Part shown: one piece after another, positions 7,588 to 15,783 of the stretch | Numbering within the stretch: the stretch's first letter is position 1 | Layout: each line of letters begins with the position of its first letter | Assembly: GCA_029268645.1 (NCBI GenBank) | Contig: JAQWNI010000213.1 | Span: 1-33,598, forward strand | Direction: 5' to 3' | DNA: 33,598 bases | Origin: Myxococcota bacterium | Lineage (GTDB): Bacteria > Myxococcota_A > UBA9160 > UBA4427 | Notes under the pieces: generated by a model | The model's database searches: none | Told to the model about the DNA's origin: nothing | The model's input: only the letters and a program-made list of their open reading frames with translations | Translations under genes and position numbers: made by a program

Positions 7588-9069
7588 ATGAAGGACAAAA
7601 AGAAAATGAACGTGGTGGTCATCGGTGCATCCGGCTTTGTCGGATCGGCTCTGATCCCCTCTCTGGCCAGTCATGTCCATTCGGTGCGATGCGTTTCCCG
7701 GGACCCTGATCGGATCGCACGGGTTTTGCCTGGAAATGCGCTCCGCGTCCAAGCTGATTTACTTGAACCCGATAGCCTCAACCGGGCGCTCGCTGGGGCC
7801 GGGACGGTCTACTACTTGGCCCATTCCCTCGGTGAGAAAGATGGCTTCGCGGCGCTGGAAGAGAAGGCCGCTCAGAACTTCGCGGACGCGGCGGCCCGAT
7901 CTCAAATTCAGCGCATTATTTACCTCGGAGCGCTGGCGCAGGTCGCAGAGGGCCACAGCTCGGATCACATCGCCAGTCGTCACCGTGTCGGTGAAATCCT
8001 GCGTTCCAGCGGAATCCCAGTGACCGAGTTCCGAGCCTCGGTGGTCATTGGAGCCGGCAGCATGGCGTACGAAGTTGTTCGGGCCCTTGTGGAGAGACTT
8101 CCCGTGATGGTGACGCCTCGTTGGGTCCGCATGCCCATTCAGCCGATCGCTCAGGCGGACTTAGTCGCTTACCTGATTGAAGCCCTCAGCGAAGGCGACG
8201 AAGAAAGTCATGTTTATGAGATCGGAGGCAGTTCCGTTGTCGACTACGCCCAGTTTATGTCGACCTATGGCGGTGCGCGCGGGCTTCACCGAATGATGAT
8301 TCCGGTTCCGGTGATCACGCCGAGACTGAGCAGCCTGTGGCTGAAGCTGGTGACACCGGCCCATTTCAGAATGGGTCGACGCGTCGTGGACAGTGCAGAG
8401 CATGTATCGGTTGTGGTTGATTCCGCGGCACTCTCTGCCTTCTCAGTGCGGCCGATGGGCCTCAAGGAGTCCATCGAGCGGGCTTTGCAGGAGGAGTCGC
8501 ATGATCTCGATCGCCTCGACATGCGATGGAGCAGCGATCGGAAGCCCTTCGTCAAAGCCCGGATTGGGAGCCGGTTTATCGAACAACGCTCGCTGGACGT
8601 CCATTCCGACGCGACGAGTGCGTTCGCCGCGATTCGACGAATTGGAGGCCCTAACGGCTGGTACTGGGGTAATTCACTTTGGAAAATTCGGGGTGTTATG
8701 GACCGTTGGGTCGGCGGGCCAGGTATGCGAACAGGTTCGCCTATTCACCGGCCTCTCGTCAAAGGGGATCTCATCGACTTCTGGACGGTTCAGGGCTGTG
8801 ACGAAACTTCTCGCCTTACTCTGCGGGCCGATATGAAATTGCCCGGTGAAGCCTCTCTCGATCTTCGCATTGAGCCTCTCGAATCGGGCGTCCGAATTGT
8901 GCAGACTGCTTCCTTCAATGCGCGTGGGATTATGGGGGTTCTTTACTGGGCGATTCTACATCCACTCCACACGCGGGTCTTCAAAGGCATGCTGCGGGGA
9001 CTGGCCGCAGAGGCCTCTCGACGCACCGAGAAGCCGCCCGAGCTTCCGGCCCGGCTGCTTCCGCACTGA
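7588..9069 (+). CDS. SDR-type NAD(P)-binding protein with C-terminal DUF2867
   Basis: A 493-residue two-part protein. Residues ~7-290 are an atypical short-chain dehydrogenase/reductase: beta-alpha-beta start 'VVVIGASGFVGSAL' with the glycine-rich nucleotide loop at 13-19, 'ADLLEP', and 'IIYLGALAQ'. The usual YxxxK catalytic pair is not evident, as in many NmrA/SDR5-like members. Residues ~320-480 match DUF2867, a START-like domain often fused to such SDRs ('GPNGWYWGNSLWKIRG', 'DFWTV'). ATG 7588 has GAGGGG four bases before it; an internal Met7 is the alternative. It is transcribed from the plus side of the symmetric promoter and is divergent from the membrane protein-SRPBCC-photolyase set, with which it is probably co-regulated. 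A reductive or isomerising step on a lipid-like or isoprenoid substrate is only an inference. Confidence 0.88.
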   Translation: MKDKKKMNVVVIGASGFVGSALIPSLASHVHSVRCVSRDPDRIARVLPGNALRVQADLLEPDSLNRALAGAGTVYYLAHSLGEKDGFAALEEKAAQNFADAAARSQIQRIIYLGALAQVAEGHSSDHIASRHRVGEILRSSGIPVTEFRASVVIGAGSMAYEVVRALVERLPVMVTPRWVRMPIQPIAQADLVAYLIEALSEGDEESHVYEIGGSSVVDYAQFMSTYGGARGLHRMMIPVPVITPRLSSLWLKLVTPAHFRMGRRVVDSAEHVSVVVDSAALSAFSVRPMGLKESIERALQEESHDLDRLDMRWSSDRKPFVKARIGSRFIEQRSLDVHSDATSAFAAIRRIGGPNGWYWGNSLWKIRGVMDRWVGGPGMRTGSPIHRPLVKGDLIDFWTVQGCDETSRLTLRADMKLPGEASLDLRIEPLESGVRIVQTASFNARGIMGVLYWAILHPLHTRVFKGMLRGLAAEASRRTEKPPELPARLLPH

Positions 9070-9114
9070 GCTTTGAATGCGCGCCGTCGCCGGGCACCCA
9101 GGCCGAGTCGATTC

Positions 9115-9831
9115 TCAGTCGTCCACCAGTGCCTCCCGGTATTCCATAAAGAAATACCGAACAAGCTCATACTCAAACGGCCCGAGTTCGCCGTAGATAA
9201 AGTTGGTGGCATTGCGACTCACCAAAATTTCGGCCGGGTAGAGAGCCGAAAACACATATTGAAGGTCGCCCAGGATGGCGTATTCGACGCCCCAGATTAG
9301 TAGGCGGTCTGCAATCTGGCCGGTTCCCTCTCGAAGGCTGGATGGACCAAGGAGAGGGACCACGAGATACGGTCCGGCCGGTACACCATAATGGCCGAGG
9401 GTCTGGCCGAAATCTTCGTTGTAAGCCGTCAGCCCAACCCGAGTGGCTGGGTCCAAGAGTCCCGCAATTCCGAATGTGGTGTTGATGACCGTGCGGGCGA
9501 GGGTCCCGACGGCTTTTTCCGGGGCAAGTTGGAGTATGGAATTCGAAAAGACCGTCACTTCATCGATGTTCGAGAAGAAATTCTGGAAACCTGTTCTCGC
9601 GAACTGGGGAAAGATGAATCGATATCCGCGAACCAAGGGCATCACGATCCATTGGTCGAATTTGGCGTTGAATCGGTAGATCCGCCGATTAAAACCCCCG
9701 AGGGGGTCCCAGCGATCCAAAGGATTGGCTTCTTGGACGACAGCGGGTTCGGACTTCTCCTGGGCTTGGCCAGCCGCAGGCATCCCAAGCAGGATCGCCG
9801 CGGTGAGCAGGGTCGTGATGAGGCTCTTCAT
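9115..9831 (-). CDS. mlaA: MlaA/VacJ-family outer-membrane lipid asymmetry protein
   Basis: A 238-residue member of the MlaA family, which extracts mislocalised phospholipids from the outer leaflet of the outer membrane and passes them to MlaC. Typical strings: 'DPLGGFNRRIYRFN' (~42-55), 'GFQNFFSNIDEV', 'NTTFGIAGLLDPAT' and 'DFGQTLGHYGVPAGPYLVVPLLGPSSLREG'. A cleavable signal of ~23 residues ending AGQAQ is present but contains no lipobox cysteine, so unlike E. coli MlaA this protein would be processed by signal peptidase I and held by its membrane-embedded helices or partners. The start codon overlaps the stop of the upstream alpha/beta hydrolase (ATGA at 9831-9828), implying translational coupling. 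The rest of the Mla system (mlaBCDEF) is not in the window. Confidence 0.93.
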   Translation of the reverse strand: MKSLITTLLTAAILLGMPAAGQAQEKSEPAVVQEANPLDRWDPLGGFNRRIYRFNAKFDQWIVMPLVRGYRFIFPQFARTGFQNFFSNIDEVTVFSNSILQLAPEKAVGTLARTVINTTFGIAGLLDPATRVGLTAYNEDFGQTLGHYGVPAGPYLVVPLLGPSSLREGTGQIADRLLIWGVEYAILGDLQYVFSALYPAEILVSRNATNFIYGELGPFEYELVRYFFMEYREALVDD

Positions 9832-11204
9832 CGTAATTCACTCCGAGCTTCGGCGGCAGCGACGAAGCGCTGCTGCATGCGTCGCACGTTCGGGTCGAAT
9901 TCGAGGTTTCCGCAATGGCCCCCCGTTGGATGAATGGTCGCCCGATCGCCGAAGGTTTGACTGAGAAACTCGAGATCCCCCGGGCCTAGGACGATGTCGT
10001 CCCGATTCGTCACTACTTCGATGGAGTCGGTGCTCTGAAGGAACTCACGAATAGAAGCAAGGCTGGCTTGGGCAACCAGCTGCTCTCGGTCGAGGTCGGT
10101 TCTCTTCAGCCAATAAGGAAGTAGGAGTTCGTTTAGATAACGGACGAAAGACCAGTGAAGAGATTCGTCGAAGTAGGCCTCCATGTCCGTGCCCGCCTTC
10201 AGCTTCTTTTGGGGGTCGACTATTTTCCCACTCTGGGTCATCGCGTCGGCAGTAAAACTCATGTTGGCGGATGAGAGACGAAAGGATGTTGCGATGACTC
10301 CCTCAAGGTCCGCATCGGTTGGATGCATGGCGGCAATGGCTTGATATAGGAAATCACTCCCCAGCGGTGTTGAGCCTGATTGGTGAACGTAGTGGATCGC
10401 CTTCTTCAAGCTCGTGGAAACGAGCAGGTTGATACTTTTCTCTCCGTCCGGGAGCGCCTCTCGATAGAGCACGTCCAGCTTTTTTGCGGACGTGTGAAGG
10501 TTGACTGCCGGGTTGATGAGGTAGACCTCGAAAAAATCAAACTCCTGGCTACGCGAATCGAGTTCGGCCACGAAAGCGGCATCTGTTCCTCCCAAGCTGT
10601 AACCCACGATGCCAAAACCGCTGATCTCTATGCTTTGCCCTAAATCGTCACGAACTTGCCGCATGACAGCGATCAAGTCCTCGGCGTCAGCTGTTGGACG
10701 ACCCGGCATCTCGGATTCAGAAGCGGATGTGATGAAGCTGGTGTGGGTCGGAGAGGACAGTCCCACTACATGAAATCCGACCTGGTGGAGAGCGCCCATC
10801 AAAAAACGAACTTTGGGGTCGAAAAAACTCCCACCGGTTCCGGCCAGGACAAAGACCAAAGGTGCTGGGCCTTTTTGGTGCGCCCAGACGTAGCGAAGTG
10901 TGTTCCCATTCCAGAAGACATTCGGCACCTCTCGCTCGGGGAAACGAACCCATTTGCCGAGTTTGAGTTTGGGCGCCTTTCCGAGATCGGCCTGCAGTTC
11001 TGGGGGCGTTCCAATGACCGTCGCGAGGTAAGGGTCCTTGATTGGGTAGACGGAAGTCTTTGCCGACTCGCTGGCGTGCGTAGAGTCACCGAGACCCAAT
11101 GCAAAAACGAAGAAAAGGACGGGCCAATGTCGAACCCGGCGTCTTGCTCTGATTTCAGTCGATCCAGCGTTCGGACTCGAAGTGTTACGGCTAAGTCGGA
11201 TCAT
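9828..11204 (-). CDS. Secreted alpha/beta hydrolase coupled to mlaA
   Basis: A 458-residue alpha/beta-fold hydrolase with a long N-terminal signal or anchor (basic 'RARRRVRHWP' followed by hydrophobic 'VLFFVFALGLGD', cleavage near STHAS), so it acts in the periplasm or outer membrane. Core features: 'LVFVLAGTGGSFFD' (oxyanion strand, ~116-129), nucleophile elbow GIVGYSLGG with Ser203, an acid in 'TNRDDIV' (Asp402/403) and His430 in 'TGGHCGN'. ATG 11204 was chosen because the frame upstream runs inside the histidine-kinase gene; AAGG precedes it. Its stop shares the ATGA with the mlaA start, so the two are made together. The pairing suggests a lipase or (lyso)phospholipase-like role in outer-membrane lipid turnover; substrate specificity cannot be read from the sequence. 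Confidence 0.88.
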   Translation of the reverse strand: MIRLSRNTSSPNAGSTEIRARRRVRHWPVLFFVFALGLGDSTHASESAKTSVYPIKDPYLATVIGTPPELQADLGKAPKLKLGKWVRFPEREVPNVFWNGNTLRYVWAHQKGPAPLVFVLAGTGGSFFDPKVRFLMGALHQVGFHVVGLSSPTHTSFITSASESEMPGRPTADAEDLIAVMRQVRDDLGQSIEISGFGIVGYSLGGTDAAFVAELDSRSQEFDFFEVYLINPAVNLHTSAKKLDVLYREALPDGEKSINLLVSTSLKKAIHYVHQSGSTPLGSDFLYQAIAAMHPTDADLEGVIATSFRLSSANMSFTADAMTQSGKIVDPQKKLKAGTDMEAYFDESLHWSFVRYLNELLLPYWLKRTDLDREQLVAQASLASIREFLQSTDSIEVVTNRDDIVLGPGDLEFLSQTFGDRATIHPTGGHCGNLEFDPNVRRMQQRFVAAAEARSELR

Positions 11205-11307
11205 TTGCGCCTTTCGTCCAACGAAGAGGATTGGCAAACAGCACGTGCCCGAATTGAGTTGGTTTTCTAATTTTTGAAAGCAGTCGCGCGAGAAGGCCCA
11301 AAATTTA

Positions 11308-13515
11308 TCAATCCGCAACGCCCTGTAGTTCGGACTCGACGCGCTGAGCATTCCGAGGCAAGCGAATCGTGAAGACCGACCCTTCGCCCAGGGTGCTCTT
11401 GACCGTAATGTCGCCACCTTGCATCCGGCAAAAGCGACGGCTGATCGCGAGCCCCAGCCCGGTTCCCCCGAAATCTCGAGTCGTCGTCTCCTCAGCTTGG
11501 GAGAACTCTTCAAAAATGTGGTCGAGCTTGTCCGCCGGGATTCCGATGCCAGAATCAGTGACTGCAAACTCGACCGAGGGCGGAATCACTTCTTCTAGAA
11601 CACGACAGGTCAGCCGAATCGTACCCTGCTTAGTGAATTTGGCTGCATTGCTAAGAAGGTTGAGTAGCGCCTGCCGAATTTTTGTGACGTCGCCTCTCAT
11701 GATGTCGGCCGTCGGGTCCCGTTCGACTTCGAGGTGGTTGCCCTGTTTTTCGACCAGAGCCGCCGCGGTTGCCACCACCTCGTCGAGTAGTTCGGGGATG
11801 TCGAGCTCCTCAATCAAAACGTCCATTCGGCCTGACTCGATCTTTGACAGGTCGAGAACATCATTGATCAGGGCGAGCAAATGCTTCCCGGCCCCGCGGA
11901 TCTTCCTGAGATCCGCCGCGGCCTCTTCGTTTCCTTCGTCTTCGGCATCTTCGATCAGCATCTCGCTGTAGCCTATGATGGCGTTCATCGGCGTGCGAAG
12001 TTCATGACTCATATTCGCCAGGAATGCGCTCTTGGCGCGATTCGCGGTCTCAGCCGCCTGCCGGGCTATTCGAAGCTCGTCCTGTGCGCGCTTGCGTTCA
12101 AAGACTCGCCCGAGCTGGCCCCCGATGTTCCGGGTCAGTTGGATCAGACCCTCATCCAGGTCCATTTCCTCGCTGGAATAAAATTCGAGGACTGCGATCA
12201 CTTCGCCTTGGACGGAGACAGGGAAGGCAAAGGCAGAAGAAATATCGACGGAAGCAATTCTTTGCGCAAGCCGGAGTTCGTCGCCGCCGCCTTGAAGCGT
12301 CAGTCTCTCCGGCTCACCCGATTCGAGAATACGGCCCGGCAGTCCCTCGCCCGCACTGTAGGAGAGGTCGGCTTGAAGACTGCTAAAAGTGCCTTTCTGG
12401 GCATCGCTTTCCAAGCGCCAGGCAGAGGTTGTGACCAATTTTTGAGGGTCTTCGTCGGTGCGCTCAAAAACGAAACCGACTGGAGATCCAGTGAGCTCGC
12501 AGACGCGCTGAGCGACGTCGTCTAGCGCTTCTCGAAGGGCTTCTGTTTCAGCAGCGAACTCGGCGGTTCGATGGAGAAGTCGTGCTTCTTCGGACTGGCG
12601 GGCCAGTGCGGCGTTGCTGTCTTCGAGCTCTTCCGTGCGGGCGAGTACTCGTTCCTCAAGCGCTTGATTGCTTGATCGCAGCGCCCGAAAGGCCCAGGCC
12701 ACTCCGACCAAGAGGAAGATGGATATCCCATAAAGCGCGAGGCGGTAGAGGTTCGTTGTTTGGAGTGCTTCGTTGTAGTCTGATGAGTAACGCGCCTGCA
12801 AGGCCGAAACAATTTCAGGGATTGGAATCGCGACGATGTCGCGGACCAATGCGTCGACTTTTGGTTTTCGGGAAAGTACGAGCCTGACGTGAGCGCTCGC
12901 CGAGGCCAGTGTGTCGATCGCCATCTGTTCATCCGCAGCGATAATTTCCTCCCGCAATGCGGCGAGGTCTTCGCCGATGGACTCGGCGAGTCTGGGGTCT
13001 GCGGTCTGATTGAAAACGAAGAGTTTTCGCAAAAGACGGTTAAACGTCGAATCAGCAGCAGCGGCGAGCCAGGCACTTGCCTCAGGGTCGCCTGGCTCTC
13101 GAGTTAATGTGGGAAGGTAGGCGAGCGAGTTCTTGAGGTTCGCGTTCCAGGATTTGAAGCGATTCAGATCTTCTGTTTTTTGGTCGAGGAGAATGTCGAG
13201 CTGCCGAAGAGAATCGTGCATTTGTTGACGCGATTCGACAGAGAGTAGTGCGGGAAATTGGGAGAGCCGTGCCCGGGTTTGCCGCAGTTCAGAGAGATCT
13301 CTGTTGAGCGGGTCGTAATGAGTGAGGAGGCCGTACCGGACTTCCAGAACGTGTTTGTCCAGGGTGGCATCCAGTTCCCCCAATTGCCGAAGGGCTCCGA
13401 GATAGTCCGCGTGTTTTTCGAAGTCGATCAGCCTTGTGCGGTTAAAAAGAAACGTGAGGAGGAGTACCGCGCCGATCGCGAAGGTGAGTACGCCGATCAG
13501 CTTGAGGGCTTTCAC
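11308..13515 (-). CDS. Sensor histidine kinase (DAHL sensor - GAF - HisKA - HATPase)
   Basis: A 735-residue membrane kinase. TM1 ~5-25 and TM2 ~258-278 flank a mostly helical periplasmic domain that reads like the DAHL double-helical sensor ('[25 protein letters not shown]'). Then come a coiled-coil linker (~280-315), a GAF domain (~318-475), a HisKA dimerisation helix with phospho-acceptor His504 in '[20 protein letters not shown]', and a HATPase_c domain with N-box 'LLSNAAKF' (Asn623), G1 'DSGIGIP' and G2 '[10 protein letters not shown]'. No receiver domain is attached and no response regulator is in the window. The start is GTG at 13515, which overlaps the peroxidase stop as GTGA. Coupling to a di-haem peroxidase suggests it senses a redox or peroxide-related condition; this is inference. 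Confidence 0.92.
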   Translation of the reverse strand: MKALKLIGVLTFAIGAVLLLTFLFNRTRLIDFEKHADYLGALRQLGELDATLDKHVLEVRYGLLTHYDPLNRDLSELRQTRARLSQFPALLSVESRQQMHDSLRQLDILLDQKTEDLNRFKSWNANLKNSLAYLPTLTREPGDPEASAWLAAAADSTFNRLLRKLFVFNQTADPRLAESIGEDLAALREEIIAADEQMAIDTLASASAHVRLVLSRKPKVDALVRDIVAIPIPEIVSALQARYSSDYNEALQTTNLYRLALYGISIFLLVGVAWAFRALRSSNQALEERVLARTEELEDSNAALARQSEEARLLHRTAEFAAETEALREALDDVAQRVCELTGSPVGFVFERTDEDPQKLVTTSAWRLESDAQKGTFSSLQADLSYSAGEGLPGRILESGEPERLTLQGGGDELRLAQRIASVDISSAFAFPVSVQGEVIAVLEFYSSEEMDLDEGLIQLTRNIGGQLGRVFERKRAQDELRIARQAAETANRAKSAFLANMSHELRTPMNAIIGYSEMLIEDAEDEGNEEAAADLRKIRGAGKHLLALINDVLDLSKIESGRMDVLIEELDIPELLDEVVATAAALVEKQGNHLEVERDPTADIMRGDVTKIRQALLNLLSNAAKFTKQGTIRLTCRVLEEVIPPSVEFAVTDSGIGIPADKLDHIFEEFSQAEETTTRDFGGTGLGLAISRRFCRMQGGDITVKSTLGEGSVFTIRLPRNAQRVESELQGVAD

Positions 13516-14603
13516 GGCAGCATCTGCCCCTGATACTCCCCGGTCAAGCTTCCGAGGAAGGCGACGATGAGGTCGACTTGTTCGTCTGAAAGAGTTCGAC
13601 CCAAGTTGTATTTGGCCATGATCCGCACGGCATCGGGGAGCCTTCGAACGGTCCCGTCATGAAAATAAGGCGGAGTGAGCGCGACGTTTCGAAGACTGGG
13701 AACCTTGAAGACATGGCGATCGATCTCGCGCCCTGTGACGTTGAATCGACCCATATCGGCTTCGACGACGTCTCCGCGATCGGCGAAGTAGTCGTCCATG
13801 ACGCCGAAGGTTTCAAACATATTGCCCCCGACGTTTGCTCCCTGATGGCAGCTTACGCAGCCCAGCCCCTGGAAGAGTTCGAAGCCGGCGAGCTCCTGCT
13901 CGGTGATGGATGACTCGTCGCCTCGGAGGTATTGATCGAAGCGTGAGTTCGGCGTGTAGAGAGAACGCTCGAATTCAGCAATGGCATCTCGAACATTGGC
14001 TCGCGTGATGCCGTCTGGATAGATCGAATTGAAGGAAGAGACGTACTCTGGGTTCGTTGAAAGGAAAGCTATCGCCGTTTCCCAATCTGAATTCATTTCC
14101 TTTTCTGCAAGCAGAGGGCCATCGACTTGCTCTTCGAGAGTTTCCGCCCGCCCATCCCAGAACTGCTTAAAGTTGAATCCAGAGTTGAAAACCGTTGGCG
14201 AGTTGACGCTTCCAGCCGCTCCGCCGACACCGGAAGAAACACGCTTCCGATCGGTGCCCGCGAGCTCCAGATTGTGGCAACTGGCGCAGGAGATGCTGCC
14301 ATCCGACGAAAGTCCTTTCTCATGGAATAACTGACCGCCCAATTGGACTCGGTCCTGGTCGAGCTCGATTTCGAGGGGAATTGGCTGAATCGGTCCCGTG
14401 ACAGTCGTCCTGATTTGGATGGCGGGTTTTCCGTCGAGTATCGGCGCCGGCGAAGCCTCGGGCGTTGGCTGGGACTCAGGGCAGCCGTTCAAAAAAACGA
14501 GTCCGATAACGAGTCCGATGAGGAGGAAAAGGGTCCGCAGTGCGACTCCTCTGGGTGCGGTGCGTGGGGAGAGTCTAGTCGCTCGGGGCCATCGTCTGGG
14601 CAT
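13512..14603 (-). CDS. Di-haem cytochrome c peroxidase (CCP/MauG family), lipoprotein
   Basis: Reduces hydrogen peroxide in the periplasm using electrons from small cytochromes, or performs a MauG-like oxidation. 363 residues with two haem c sites, CASCH (106-110) and CVSCH (249-253), and family strings '[19 protein letters not shown]', 'RNSPTVFN'-like '[11 protein letters not shown]', '[12 protein letters not shown]' and '[18 protein letters not shown]'. A basic N-terminus, a hydrophobic stretch (~22-38) and LNGC (Cys41) indicate a lipoprotein anchored facing the periplasm, unlike the usual soluble enzyme. ATG 14603 has GAGGA five bases upstream. The last codons overlap the GTG of a sensor kinase, so kinase and peroxidase are made from one message. 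A 20-base near-palindrome lies ~48 bases upstream. Confidence 0.93.
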   Translation of the reverse strand: MPRRWPRATRLSPRTAPRGVALRTLFLLIGLVIGLVFLNGCPESQPTPEASPAPILDGKPAIQIRTTVTGPIQPIPLEIELDQDRVQLGGQLFHEKGLSSDGSISCASCHNLELAGTDRKRVSSGVGGAAGSVNSPTVFNSGFNFKQFWDGRAETLEEQVDGPLLAEKEMNSDWETAIAFLSTNPEYVSSFNSIYPDGITRANVRDAIAEFERSLYTPNSRFDQYLRGDESSITEQELAGFELFQGLGCVSCHQGANVGGNMFETFGVMDDYFADRGDVVEADMGRFNVTGREIDRHVFKVPSLRNVALTPPYFHDGTVRRLPDAVRIMAKYNLGRTLSDEQVDLIVAFLGSLTGEYQGQMLP

Positions 14604-14650
14604 CGGTTCCTCGTTTCGCCGGGTTCCCTACGGATGGAAGCAGCATATCG

Positions 14651-14670
14651 GGTCCGAAGGGGTTCGGTCC
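14651..14670. promoter_or_regulatory. Near-perfect inverted repeat upstream of the peroxidase gene
   Basis: GGTCCGAA-GGGG-TTCGGTCC: seven of eight positions pair around a GGGG/CCCC centre, 48-67 bases before the peroxidase ATG. It could be an operator or an mRNA leader hairpin. No consensus promoter was recognised next to it, and no known regulator site matches by eye. Confidence 0.35.
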
Positions 14671-14797
14671 AGCCCTCACGATGTCGGGGCTCACGGGCTC
14701 TGAGCGCACCGGCGGAGGTCGTTTTGGAAGCCAACCGGGAAGCGGACTTTGAGCTTTTTGCAGGCCGACCGGGTGAGAGTTCGGCGCTACAGCGGCG

Positions 14798-15583
14798 TCA
14801 CTTTATGCGGAAATCACCACCCGCAACCGGATCCATTTTCTCATCGTTGGAGTAGAAGTCGACGCTGTATTCCCCTGCGGGCCAGCCCTCTTTGGGCTCC
14901 AGGTAAACCCAGTTGTATTCCGACTTTGCTCGAATGGGGTACCGGTCAAACAACATGACTTCCTGATCGTCTACCCGGGTCCATTTGACAAAAACCTCTT
15001 CGCCTCCGTATTCATCCATGGGGAGGATGGCGTGCAGTCGACGTGGGTTTTCGAACTCACTCAAGTTTTCACTGACCGCTCGATTCGGGTCGGGGGAATC
15101 GGAGAAGTACAGGGGAGGCAGGCTGGGGTCTCGCAAGGTCGGTTCGCCGGTGAGGTCGCCGATGGCGAGCTCCGCCATCCGGTTGGCATAGGCGCGCACG
15201 TCGTAGGCTTCGTCGAGCGATTCGCGATCGAGGCTCGTGAGGCTCGTAAGGAGGGCGCTGATCTGGTCGTCGCTCATCGAATCGATGACTCCTTCCACCA
15301 CCGCTTGCGGATCCCCTCCCCAATTTGAGAGGGTCCGAACGAGTTCTTGAGCGGGATCGCTCGCCGAGGCGTCTAGCCACTCCTCGGCCAACAGCTCGAT
15401 GTCCCGCTGCGACAGAGCCGCCTGGGGCTGAAGCAATTCATCCGAAGGGCTGCCGGGCGAACCTCCCCGATCCAGTGAGCTCGGAATGGGAAGAAGGGCC
15501 AAGGGCGATGTCATTCGCCCGGCCCAAAAACCTGCCAGGAAAGTGAACGTTGCGACCAGTGTTGTGATGACGAATACCCGCAC
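14798..15583 (-). CDS. Membrane-anchored periplasmic protein of unknown function
   Basis: 261 residues, not recognised. An N-terminal hydrophobic anchor (~3-22, followed by GR) is succeeded by a Pro/Ser/Gly-rich linker (~30-55) and a helical acidic region with 'ELLAEEWLDASASD' and 'SMSDDQISALLTSL'. A probably beta-sandwich C-terminal module follows, with 'VFVKWTRVDDQEVMLFDRYPI' and 'GWPAGEYSVDFYSND', the last resembling Ig-like or CARDB-like edge strands ending in a 'GxYxVxxY' pattern. The start is GTG 15583: the frame upstream is closed by a stop at 15631-15629 with no ATG, GTG or TTG between, so GTG is the only sensible start besides Met24. It stands alone between DUF748 and the peroxidase operon on the same strand, with ~200-base gaps on both sides. 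A periplasmic interaction role is the most that can be inferred. Confidence 0.75.
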   Translation of the reverse strand: MRVFVITTLVATFTFLAGFWAGRMTSPLALLPIPSSLDRGGSPGSPSDELLQPQAALSQRDIELLAEEWLDASASDPAQELVRTLSNWGGDPQAVVEGVIDSMSDDQISALLTSLTSLDRESLDEAYDVRAYANRMAELAIGDLTGEPTLRDPSLPPLYFSDSPDPNRAVSENLSEFENPRRLHAILPMDEYGGEEVFVKWTRVDDQEVMLFDRYPIRAKSEYNWVYLEPKEGWPAGEYSVDFYSNDEKMDPVAGGDFRIK

Positions 15584-15682
15584 AGCGAGGAGATACCGAG
15601 GGAGAGGTGAATTGTCGAGTCGCTGGACTCAGATCTCCGCTGGATGAGAGGGATCTTCACAGCCCCCCGGCTTCGAGGTGAA

Positions 15683-15696
15683 TTCCCCAAGGGGAA
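15683..15696. repeat. Short inverted repeat between DUF748 and the 261-residue gene
   Basis: TTCCCC-AA-GGGGAA followed on the plus strand by AAATTT. It lies about 100 bases downstream of the DUF748 stop and 100 bases upstream of the next start. It may be an operator or part of a processed hairpin; on the transcribed (minus) strand it is not followed by a T-run, so it is a poor intrinsic terminator. Confidence 0.25.
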
Positions 15697-15783
15697 AAAT
15701 TTGGGTCTTCGGAAGTCCGCGACGCCTTTTTGGTCCCGATGCGTAGGTTCTCCGCGTACCACGGAGCCTCAATGGCCTCCGGC

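Noticed and set aside
11205-11567. N-terminal extension of the secreted hydrolase to 11567
   Set aside because: It would run through the 3' end of the kinase gene and place the signal peptide after ~120 residues; ATG 11204 fits a secreted protein.
15750-15766. CTCCGCG-TAC-CACGGAG hairpin just downstream of the DUF748 stop
   Set aside because: Stem is good with one G-U pair, but no T-run follows on the transcribed strand and the position is unremarkable; not enough for a terminator call.
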